Positions 1 through 5,775 of a stretch of 5,775 nt of DNA are shown piece after piece. The stretch's first letter is position 1. Every line of letters starts with the position of its first letter. The position numbers were made by a program, and so were the translations under genes. This DNA comes from Lachnospiraceae bacterium (GTDB lineage Bacteria; Bacillota_A; Clostridia; Lachnospirales; Lachnospiraceae). The stretch covers positions 1 through 5,775 of the forward strand of contig JAFZJK010000098.1 in assembly GCA_017553965.1 (NCBI GenBank). Reading direction: 5' to 3'. Under the pieces are notes generated by a model that had not been told where the DNA came from, did no database searches, and saw only the letters and a list, made by a program, of their open reading frames with translations.

Positions 1-1
1 A

Positions 2-580
2 AAGTTCCTTGATGTGGTCGAATACGGTCCGCAGAACATGTCGCAGAGGAAACAGAAATTCCATGAGTTAAACAAAGTAAGAGACCTGGCTATCATGACG
101 CTGCTGCTCGGTACGGGCATGCGTGTATCCGAACTCGTTGGAATAGACTTAAGAGATCTCGATTTCGCCAATAACAGGGTAAAGGTAACCCGAAAAGGCG
201 GATATGAGGCATATATTTATTTTGGTGATGAAGTAGCTGATGCTCTGATGAACTATGTTGATGAGCGTGAAAATATAAAGGACATTAAAGTAGGGCATGA
301 GGATGCGTTGTTCCTCTCCACGCGAAAAAGCAGGATAACCGTCAGGAGCATAGAACTGATGGTCAAGGAGTATTCAAGCTATATTACCACAGTAAAAAAG
401 ATCACACCTCATAAGCTGAGGAGTACTTACGGTACGTCACTGTACCAGGAGACCGGCGATATATATCTTGTAGCCGATGTACTGGGACATAAGGACGTAA
501 ACACTACCAGAAAGCATTATGCTGCACTGGATGAGGAACGTAAGCTAAAAGCTAAGGACATTGTTAAATTGAGACAGTAA
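2..580 (+). CDS. Tyrosine recombinase/integrase, C-terminal catalytic part (5' end outside window)
   Basis: Site-specific recombinase of the XerC/D-like tyrosine integrase family, which cuts and rejoins DNA through a covalent phosphotyrosine. The reading frame is open to the left edge, so the N-terminal DNA-binding domain is missing and the in-frame GTG at 14 is only an internal valine. The catalytic set is all visible: box I Arg in GTGMRVSEL (122-124), the beta-hairpin Lys in TRKGG (194-196), box II HKLR (His 410-412, Arg 419-421), the box III His in LGHKDVNTTRKHY (488-490) and the nucleophilic Tyr (518-520). The gene ends at TAA 578-580, with a short basic tail after the Tyr as usual for the family. 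I recall similar recombinases as common in Lachnospiraceae genomes. Whether this one is a housekeeping Xer protein or belongs to a mobile element cannot be decided without the N-terminus and left flank. Family call is firm; exact role is unknown. Confidence 0.93.
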   Translation, partial: KFLDVVEYGPQNMSQRKQKFHELNKVRDLAIMTLLLGTGMRVSELVGIDLRDLDFANNRVKVTRKGGYEAYIYFGDEVADALMNYVDERENIKDIKVGHEDALFLSTRKSRITVRSIELMVKEYSSYITTVKKITPHKLRSTYGTSLYQETGDIYLVADVLGHKDVNTTRKHYAALDEERKLKAKDIVKLRQ

Positions 581-666
581 AATGTTTCAAACAGATCCCG
601 CCCTCAGCGACACACCTGTCAGAATATGAAGTGTAAAAGCAACACTATAGAAAGGAAGTACATTAA

Positions 667-2097
667 ATGAAAGTACAGGAAAGCAATTATCTTAAACTTA
701 AAAAACCGATACTTAAGAAGCTTTTAGCTAAGCTGCTTGATAAGTACGAATACGCTTCGATACTTGCTAATGATTCAAAGAGTACAAACTACAGAGTATC
801 GAAGACAGGAACAAATATCTCGGAAGACGACACATTATCTGAGCGTGGATTCTGTGTTAAGGTGTATGATAAGGGTAGAGCTGCAGAGTACAGCTTTAAC
901 TCTATAGAAGAAGACACCGTAGATACAGTATTTAACGATATTACCGAGAGGCTCAATACTCTGGGACAGACTCTCCCCGAGGGCGTTACAGCATACGGCT
1001 TTAACGGTATAGAGGATGAAGAGCTCTATATCAACGAGAGCACAGAGTATGAGGTTGATCCCGAGACAAAGGGTGACAACAACATTATCGATCTTCTTAC
1101 ACGTATATCCGAAAAAGGACGTGCATATGACGAGAGGATCGTAAACTGTAACGTGGCATTTTCTTATCAGAAATACTCAAAGATGTTCATGTCAAGGAAC
1201 AAGGATCTCACACAGAACGTTATGTGGTCATGCGGATTCATAGTTGTTATGGCAAAAGAAGGCGAGGAGATCCAGAATTCATACAAGCCTGTTTCTATGC
1301 TGGGCGGTATAGAAGTACTCGATACCCTCGAGAGCAAACTGGAAGATGCCTGCAAGATAGCTATAGAGCTTCTTTCTGCTGAGCCTATGGTACCCGGCGA
1401 ATATGACTGCATCTGCGAGCCCGATGTAACAGGTATGATAGTGCATGAAGCATTCGGACACGGTGTAGAGATGGATATGTTCGTAAAGGACAGAGCACAG
1501 GCCAGAGAATTCATCGACAAGCAGGTAGCTTCAGAGCTCATCACCATGCATGACGGTGCATGCACTATCCCTCAGGTAGCTACATATTTCTTCGATGATG
1601 AAGGTATACCCGCACATGATACCATCATAATAGATAAAGGTACACTTAAGACCGGTATATGCGATGCTCAGTCGGCTATGCACTTAGGACTTAAGGGCAC
1701 CGGTAACGGACGTCGTCAGGATATGACCAGAAAAGCTTACACCAGAATGACTAACACCATATTTGAGGCAGGCACAAGCAAGGTAGAAGATATGATAGCA
1801 TCCATCAAGGACGGCTTCCTGCTCTGCCAGGCATCATCAGGTATGGAGGATCCCAAGAACTGGGGTATACAGCTGATGGTGGATATAGCAAGAGAGATCA
1901 AAGACGGAAAGCTTACCGGCAAGATATATTCACCTATAGTCATGACAGGATACGTACCCGATCTGTTAAAATCAATATCTATGATATCTGACAAGATCGA
2001 AGCAGGCGGCACAGGATACTGCGGCAAGGGCTACAAAGAGTGGGTCAAGGTATCAGACGGCGGCCCTTATATCAAGGCTCGTATCAGACTCGGATAA
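667..2097 (+). CDS. tldD: TldD family metalloprotease, catalytic subunit
   Basis: Catalytic subunit of the TldD/TldE cytoplasmic protease. In enterobacteria this complex trims the microcin B17 leader and degrades unfolded peptides such as CcdA; its role in Clostridia is not established. The 476 residues match the usual family length. Residues about 1-235 form the N-terminal domain that lines the chamber, and about 240-476 the C-terminal domain. The metal site HEAFGH (HExxxH) is at residues 260-265 (bases 1444-1461). A Cys in the C-terminal GYCGKG motif (residue 452, bases 2020-2022) matches the third metal ligand known for TldD, so the site looks intact. Typical family stretches GTGNGR and SSGMEDP are also present. 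The start is fixed: ATG 667 directly follows an in-frame TAA (664-666), with AGGAAG (653-658) upstream. There is no signal peptide or membrane segment. The tldE-like partner follows after 24 bases, as expected for a heterodimer. No clear promoter was found in the 86 bases upstream. Confidence 0.95.
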   Translation: MKVQESNYLKLKKPILKKLLAKLLDKYEYASILANDSKSTNYRVSKTGTNISEDDTLSERGFCVKVYDKGRAAEYSFNSIEEDTVDTVFNDITERLNTLGQTLPEGVTAYGFNGIEDEELYINESTEYEVDPETKGDNNIIDLLTRISEKGRAYDERIVNCNVAFSYQKYSKMFMSRNKDLTQNVMWSCGFIVVMAKEGEEIQNSYKPVSMLGGIEVLDTLESKLEDACKIAIELLSAEPMVPGEYDCICEPDVTGMIVHEAFGHGVEMDMFVKDRAQAREFIDKQVASELITMHDGACTIPQVATYFFDDEGIPAHDTIIIDKGTLKTGICDAQSAMHLGLKGTGNGRRQDMTRKAYTRMTNTIFEAGTSKVEDMIASIKDGFLLCQASSGMEDPKNWGIQLMVDIAREIKDGKLTGKIYSPIVMTGYVPDLLKSISMISDKIEAGGTGYCGKGYKEWVKVSDGGPYIKARIRLG

Positions 2098-2121
2098 TGA
2101 AATAAAGAAAAGAGGAAAACT

Positions 2122-3417
2122 ATGAAAGAAAAAATCCTTGCCTCCCTTAAGAGGCTTAATATTGAAGAATATACATTAAACATCTCAACCTATAAGAGTG
2201 CCCAGATGTTCTTTATTAAGAAGAGTCTGGATACCAAGAGAGCTGAGAATACCGTTACTTATAATGTTAATGTATACAGAAAGTTTGAAAAAGACGGTAA
2301 AGAGATGAAAGGTAACTCATCCGTATTCATCTATAACGGCATGACGGATGACGAGATCGATACAGCATTAAACAGAGCATATCTGGCTGCATCATTTGTA
2401 TGCAACCCGACATATGAACTCATGGAATGCACAGAGAACAAGTTCACTACCATGGAGTCCGATCTGTTTAACTATACGATCGAAGAATGCTGCGAGAAAA
2501 CAGCAGAAGCTCTTTTTGCAGCAGACAACAGAAGTGATGTATTCATCAACTCTGCAGAAGTATTTGCTTACGATTACAAATGTGAGATCATCTCATCCAC
2601 GGGCATAGACTCAGGATACAACAGGAGATCTATCAGCGGTGAATTTGTAGCACAGTGCAAAGAGCCCCAGGATGTTGAGACATATAAGGACTTTAGGTAT
2701 TATACACTCGATACCGAGGCATTAAAGTCAAAGGTAAGTAAGACACTCGAGTATACCCTTGAAAGAGCCAAGGCAACAGAAGCTCCCAAGGCAGGAAAAT
2801 ACAGAGTTATCATAAGTGACAGTTATGTAAATGATATCTTTGGATACTACAACGGAAGATCACAGGCAAGTTACATATATGCTAAGTACTCCACATTTGA
2901 GATCGGTCAGAATGTACAGGCACTTAATGCGGACGGAGAGTATACAGAGATCAAGGGTGACAAGATCAGCATGACATTGGTACCCACCGAGCCTTTAAGC
3001 GATGAAGGTATATGGCAGAAGGAACGTGTACTCCTTGATAACGGTGAGCTTAAGACATATCAGGGCGGATTACGTTTCTCAAGATACTTAGGTATTGAGC
3101 CTACCGGATATTATGGCAGCGTAAAGGTAAATGCCGGCAGCATGTCAGTAGAAGATATGAAGAAAAAGCCTTACCTCTGGGTAGTAAACTTTTCTGATTT
3201 CCAGATGGATGACTTCACCGGACATTTCGGCGGCGAGATAAGACTGGCATTCCTGTATGACGGTGAAAAGGTAACACCTGTCACAGGCGGTTCCATAAAC
3301 GGCAGCATTCTTGATACACAGACCAATCTCATCTTATCAAAAGAAATACAGCGTGAAGCAAACTTTACAGGTCCTTACGCTATATGCTTTGAGGATGTAC
3401 CTGTAGCCGGAGTATAA
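2122..3417 (+). CDS. tldE: TldE/PmbA family protein, non-catalytic partner of TldD
   Basis: Second subunit of the TldD/TldE protease; also called PmbA. In the known E. coli complex this subunit has the same fold as TldD but no metal site and forms the heterodimer chamber that accepts unfolded peptides. Here the region equivalent to the HExxxH helix reads DSYVNDIFGYYNG (about residues 233-245), with no paired histidines, which fits the TldE role. The C-terminal part keeps family patterns: GHFGGEIR (about 367-374), a GEKVTPVTGGSINGSILD-type strand pair (about 381-398) and the closing GPYAICFEDVPVAGV. At 431 residues it is of normal length, with no signal peptide or membrane segment. ATG 2122 is preceded by AGAGGA (2111-2116), and an in-frame TGA at 2098-2100 limits any extension. 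It is almost certainly cotranscribed with tldD and makes the functional complex with it. Confidence 0.92.
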   Translation: MKEKILASLKRLNIEEYTLNISTYKSAQMFFIKKSLDTKRAENTVTYNVNVYRKFEKDGKEMKGNSSVFIYNGMTDDEIDTALNRAYLAASFVCNPTYELMECTENKFTTMESDLFNYTIEECCEKTAEALFAADNRSDVFINSAEVFAYDYKCEIISSTGIDSGYNRRSISGEFVAQCKEPQDVETYKDFRYYTLDTEALKSKVSKTLEYTLERAKATEAPKAGKYRVIISDSYVNDIFGYYNGRSQASYIYAKYSTFEIGQNVQALNADGEYTEIKGDKISMTLVPTEPLSDEGIWQKERVLLDNGELKTYQGGLRFSRYLGIEPTGYYGSVKVNAGSMSVEDMKKKPYLWVVNFSDFQMDDFTGHFGGEIRLAFLYDGEKVTPVTGGSINGSILDTQTNLILSKEIQREANFTGPYAICFEDVPVAGV

Positions 3418-3419
3418 TT

Positions 3420-3464
3420 CGTCGCACGGAGAGACTGTCAAATGCGGCTTTGCCACATTCGACG
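3420..3464 (+). other. Intercistronic stem-loop between tldE and the deacetylase gene
   Basis: Arms AATGCGGC (3441-3448) and GCCACATT (3452-3459) can pair with one C/A mismatch around a TTT loop. They are partly enclosed by a second short pair, CGTCG (3420-3424) with CGACG (3460-3464). No T-run follows, so it is not an intrinsic terminator. It could act as an RNA stability or processing element in the operon, or be chance. It places the upstream ATG at 3442 inside the stem and leaves the strong ribosome binding site at 3468-3474 free. Seen by eye only; no folding energy was computed. Confidence 0.4.
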
Positions 3465-3467
3465 TAA

Positions 3468-3474
3468 AGGGGAG
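3468..3474 (+). promoter_or_regulatory. Ribosome binding site that decides the deacetylase start
   Basis: AGGGGAG lies 6 bases before ATG 3481 and favours that start. An in-frame ATG at 3442 also has GGAGAG (3428-3433) 8 bases upstream and would add 13 residues (MRLCHIRRKGEKT). That extension is basic, lacks the hydrophobic core of a signal peptide and does not look like the start of a NodB fold, so 3481 is preferred. Confidence 0.7.
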
Positions 3475-3480
3475 AAAACT

Positions 3481-4176
3481 ATGGTAAAAGCGATACTTAC
3501 GATAGACGACATAGCATCAAAAAATACACCCGCTATAGTTGATTATCTGAATGAGAAAAGTATTCCGGCACTGATGTTTGCCTGGGGTGAGAACGTGGAG
3601 AAAAACTATGATAATGCGGTATATGCATTACAGCACGGTATGATAGTGGGAAACCACAGCTTTACACATCCGTTCTTTTCAAAGCTCACTATGGAAGAAG
3701 CAGCAAAAGAAATAGAGAAAAACGAAGAGTTGCTTAATAAGCTGTATAAGGATGCCGGCGTAGAGCGTAAGTACAGACCATTCAGATTCCCTTACGGGGA
3801 TAAGGGCGGAGCAAATAAAGATGCACTCCAGAAATACCTTAAGGACAACGGATTCGACAAACTCGATGACAGACAGCTTCCCTACGCATGGTGGAAGGAC
3901 CATGGGCTTAATAAGGATATCGATACCTACTGGACCTTTGACTTTGCAGAATACAATATACGTAAGGACAGCGGATTTACCAAAGAAGACGTAATAAAGC
4001 GTATGGATGATCCTGCACCCATGTATGGTGCTGCACTGTTTGGGGATGGAGGCAGTCATATACTGTTACTCCATGCACATGACGAGACAGAAGAACTGGT
4101 ACCGGAATACTACAAACTGTTCTTAGACAGGATGCTGGAAAAAGGTGTGGTATTTGAAGCACCGAGATTTATCTGA
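3481..4176 (+). CDS. Polysaccharide deacetylase family protein (NodB/CE4), apparently cytoplasmic
   Basis: Small 231-residue carbohydrate esterase family 4 protein, made almost entirely of the NodB domain. These metal-dependent enzymes remove N- or O-acetyl groups from sugars such as peptidoglycan GlcNAc/MurNAc, chitin or xylan. Visible motifs are TIDD (Asp9 and Asp10, base and metal ligand), NHSFTH (His59 and His63, metal ligands), FRFPYG (Arg102 to Gly106), and LLLHAH near the C-terminus (His198, probable motif 5 histidine). A weaker motif-4-like WTFDF lies at 151-155. All key residues therefore look present. The first motif lacks the common DDGP form and reads DDIA. There is no signal peptide, lipobox or membrane anchor from either possible start, which is unusual for a wall-acting CE4 enzyme and suggests an intracellular or non-classical substrate. 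It lies 63 bases after tldE with no terminator between, so it is probably the last gene of the tldD-tldE unit. Family is firm; substrate is unknown. Confidence 0.88.
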   Translation: MVKAILTIDDIASKNTPAIVDYLNEKSIPALMFAWGENVEKNYDNAVYALQHGMIVGNHSFTHPFFSKLTMEEAAKEIEKNEELLNKLYKDAGVERKYRPFRFPYGDKGGANKDALQKYLKDNGFDKLDDRQLPYAWWKDHGLNKDIDTYWTFDFAEYNIRKDSGFTKEDVIKRMDDPAPMYGAALFGDGGSHILLLHAHDETEELVPEYYKLFLDRMLEKGVVFEAPRFI

Positions 4177-4196
4177 CCACAAAATATATTTTAATA

Positions 4197-4237
4197 TAGC
4201 CGTCTCTACCATAATTGGCAGAGGCGGCTATTTTTTT
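4197..4237 (+). terminator. Rho-independent terminator after the deacetylase gene
   Basis: An 11-bp stem (4197-4207 with 4220-4230; arms TAGCCGTCTCT and AGAGGCGGCTA, one G-U pair) encloses a 12-base loop. It is followed directly by seven T (4231-4237) and then GTTTT. It starts 20 bases after the deacetylase stop and ends the tldD-tldE-deacetylase unit. It also separates that unit from the sensor gene. Confidence 0.93.
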
Positions 4238-4304
4238 GTTTTACTGCTTTAAATTATGAAATTTATTAACATTAATAGTTTTTATCCGGAGTGCATTAAA
4301 TGTG

Positions 4305-4333
4305 TTTACATTGATAATATGCTATTGTATACT
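4305..4333 (+). promoter_or_regulatory. Predicted sigma-A-type promoter for the sensor gene
   Basis: The -35 box TTTACA (4305-4310) and -10 box TATACT (4328-4333) each match the consensus at 5 of 6 positions, with the optimal 17-base spacer. Transcription would start near 4340, giving a leader of about 38 bases before ATG 4378. The rest of the 4238-4377 gap is AT-rich and shows no other gene. Two TGTAC repeats 19 bases apart (4333-4337 and 4352-4356) flank the expected start site. Confidence 0.72.
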
Positions 4334-4377
4334 GTACTTGAAATAATAATTTGTACAAGCGTATCAAGAGGAGACAT

Positions 4378-5775
4378 ATGCCGTATATAAGCAGAAAATC
4401 AAGAAAATATATATTGCTGTTTTCGCTCGCTATAGCGGTCGTTGTTCTTTATATGCTTATAAACAGGACCTTTTTGGTATTCATGGATTTTGACTCGATA
4501 GTGTATATATGTCTTACGGTTGTGTGGATCATTACCATCCAGCGGAGGATGACTTTTGGTAATCTCAGAAGATATATAGTGCTTGGAGGTTCATTTATAA
4601 TATCATTATTCATTATGAGACTTATAAGATGGACTTTTTATTCGGGAATCCCGGTACTTGAAAGATTATTCTGGTATCTTTATTATGTTGCAATTATAGT
4701 TCTGCCGCTTTTATCCATATTGCTGGCCATAAATGTAGGAATAGAAGAAAAGGACAGAAATCTAAAACTCGAACGTGCTCTGAAACTTTCCTCTGCTGCC
4801 ATTATACTGGTAGTTATAACTAACGACCTTCATAACCTGATATTTAATATAAAAGGGTATGTAGACGGAAGCATTAAGTATTCGTATACCATAGGATATT
4901 ATTTTATCGTATCTTGGTGCGTGATCTTATCCGGAGCATCACTTTTGATATTAATAAAACGAAGCAATAACACAGCTGCCAAAAAGCTGTCGTGGATTCC
5001 GGCAGTTATATCTCTTTCTTTTACAAGCCTTTTATTTATATACATTGTAAGAGGCGGAAGTGCGCCTAAGGTATTCGGGCATAAGTTATATAATTTCCAG
5101 GAGGCTTACAGTTTGGTCTTTATAGGGTTATGGGAATCGTGTTTAAGGATCGGTCTTATCCCTTCAAACAGTGACTATGACGGAATATTCAGGCTCTCAA
5201 GCATTAACGCAGCCATAGCAGATGATAATAACAGGATAAAATACCATTCCCGCGAGATAAAAGGACTTTCATCCGCTGAGATAGAAAAAGCCGATAAAGG
5301 AAATGATGTTTATCTTGATGAAAACAGCCTGCTTCGTACACAGCATATAAGCCCTACCGGAAAGGTTATCTGGATCGAAGACCATACTACCATAAATGAG
5401 CTGAATGATGAACTTAAAGAAGCACTTGCACGTATATCTGAAGAAAACAACCTCCTTGAAATGGAAAACGATATCAAGGCACAAAAGGCTGCTCTGTTTA
5501 CCAGAAGCAGACTGTATGACGGAATAGCGTTAAGGACTAAGGGCCAGCTTGAAAAGATAGAAGAAATAATTGAAAAGATCGAGCTTACCGGACAAAATAC
5601 CATCGAAGGGCTTAAGCTTTGTTCGTTGTACGGAGCATATGCAAAACGACAGGCAAATCTTTCGATATTATCGGAACAGTTCAAGAAATTAAAGCTTGAA
5701 GAGTTACGCTATGCTATAAGGGAGTCACTTGAAAATGTTAAGCTTTTAGGTATAGATGCAAATGTAAGCGGTATA
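4378..5775 (+). CDS. Membrane sensor, histidine-kinase-like, with 7TM-type N-terminus (3' end outside window)
   Basis: The frame runs open for 466 codons to the right edge, so the C-terminus is missing. ATG 4378 follows AGGAG (4369-4373), with a short 4-base spacing. Hydrophobic stretches at about residues 11-27, 41-54, 66-82, 96-118, 138-155, 172-193 and 207-224, with a possible eighth at 245-262, give a 7TM-type sensor module in the membrane. IGLIPSNSDYDGIF (258-271) closes that module, a pattern I recall from Lachnospiraceae kinases with the histidine-kinase N-terminal 7TM domain. Residues about 272-340 (INAAIADDNNRIKY through GKVIWIEDHTTI) look like a small PAS-like domain. A charged coiled coil follows at about 338-375. 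Residues 376-460 form paired helices like a dimerisation domain (LYDGIALRTKGQLEKIEEI, then CSLYGAYAKRQANLSIL), but this part has no histidine. An ATPase domain is expected beyond the window but is not seen. Signal and partner are unknown. Alternative: a membrane-bound pseudokinase or another ATPase-type regulator. Confidence 0.75.
   Translation, partial: MPYISRKSRKYILLFSLAIAVVVLYMLINRTFLVFMDFDSIVYICLTVVWIITIQRRMTFGNLRRYIVLGGSFIISLFIMRLIRWTFYSGIPVLERLFWYLYYVAIIVLPLLSILLAINVGIEEKDRNLKLERALKLSSAAIILVVITNDLHNLIFNIKGYVDGSIKYSYTIGYYFIVSWCVILSGASLLILIKRSNNTAAKKLSWIPAVISLSFTSLLFIYIVRGGSAPKVFGHKLYNFQEAYSLVFIGLWESCLRIGLIPSNSDYDGIFRLSSINAAIADDNNRIKYHSREIKGLSSAEIEKADKGNDVYLDENSLLRTQHISPTGKVIWIEDHTTINELNDELKEALARISEENNLLEMENDIKAQKAALFTRSRLYDGIALRTKGQLEKIEEIIEKIELTGQNTIEGLKLCSLYGAYAKRQANLSILSEQFKKLKLEELRYAIRESLENVKLLGIDANVSGI

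Noticed and set aside
573..620. GACAG (573-577) and CTGTC (616-620) as a terminator stem after the recombinase
   Set aside because: Only 5 bp pair across a loop of about 38 bases, and no T-run follows, so it is not a credible terminator.
646..651. TATAGA as a -10 box for tldD
   Set aside because: The correctly spaced -35 position (623-628) reads AATATG, which is not a match, and no extended -10 is present.
1167..1565. Minus-strand open frame of 132 codons inside tldD
   Set aside because: It lies wholly opposite a strongly conserved metalloprotease gene, and its translation is Ser/Ile-rich without recognisable motifs. It is a shadow of the real frame, as are the minus-strand frames at 1279-1461 and 1737-2027.
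2396..2608. Plus-strand 70-codon frame inside tldE
   Set aside because: It overlaps the tldE frame completely, has no family features, and is better explained as an out-of-frame reading.
3679..4162. Minus-strand frames opposite the deacetylase (3679-4059 and 3977-4162)
   Set aside because: They are antisense to a gene with all CE4 motifs, and have no plausible domain of their own.
4311..4338. TTGATA as an alternative -35 box for the sensor gene
   Set aside because: With 16-17 base spacing it meets TGTACT or GTACTT, much poorer than the TTTACA/TATACT pair that overlaps it.
5269..5684. Minus-strand frames of 71 and 124 codons opposite the sensor gene
   Set aside because: The plus strand is open through this whole region in one frame, with a coherent PAS-like, coiled-coil and helical domain. 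The antisense products are low-complexity Ser/Phe-rich sequences.

Overview
The window reads as a stretch of chromosome from a low-to-moderate GC Clostridia bacterium. It is probably a Lachnospiraceae member of the Butyrivibrio type, judged from AGA/ATA-rich codon use, strong AGGAG-type ribosome binding sites and the style of the recombinase and sensor proteins. This placement is a judgement from memory of protein families, not a search. All recognised genes are on the + strand.

Layout: (1) 2-580, the C-terminal catalytic part of a tyrosine recombinase whose start lies off the left edge. (2) 667-2097 and 2122-3417, a closely spaced pair encoding the two halves of a TldD/TldE (PmbA) metalloprotease. 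The first has the HExxxH metal site and the second is the related subunit without it. (3) 3481-4176, a small NodB-type (CE4) polysaccharide deacetylase with no signal peptide, preceded by an intercistronic hairpin. (4) 4197-4237, a strong intrinsic terminator. (5) 4305-4333, a good sigma-A-type promoter. (6) 4378 to the right edge, the first 466 residues of a membrane sensor with a 7TM-type N-terminus, a PAS-like segment, a coiled coil and a histidine-kinase-like helical region. The expected ATPase domain would lie beyond the window.

How they fit together: tldD, tldE and the deacetylase are separated by only 24 and 63 bases and end at one terminator, so they probably form one transcription unit. 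No terminator is visible between the recombinase and tldD, so read-through there is possible. The sensor gene is a separate unit with its own promoter. No precursor peptide, CRISPR array, rRNA/tRNA, insertion sequence or clear attachment site was seen. I did not find a convincing new multi-gene system. The items most worth checking are the sensor that lacks a histidine where a kinase phosphoacceptor would be expected, and the pairing of TldD/E with a cytoplasmic-looking deacetylase.
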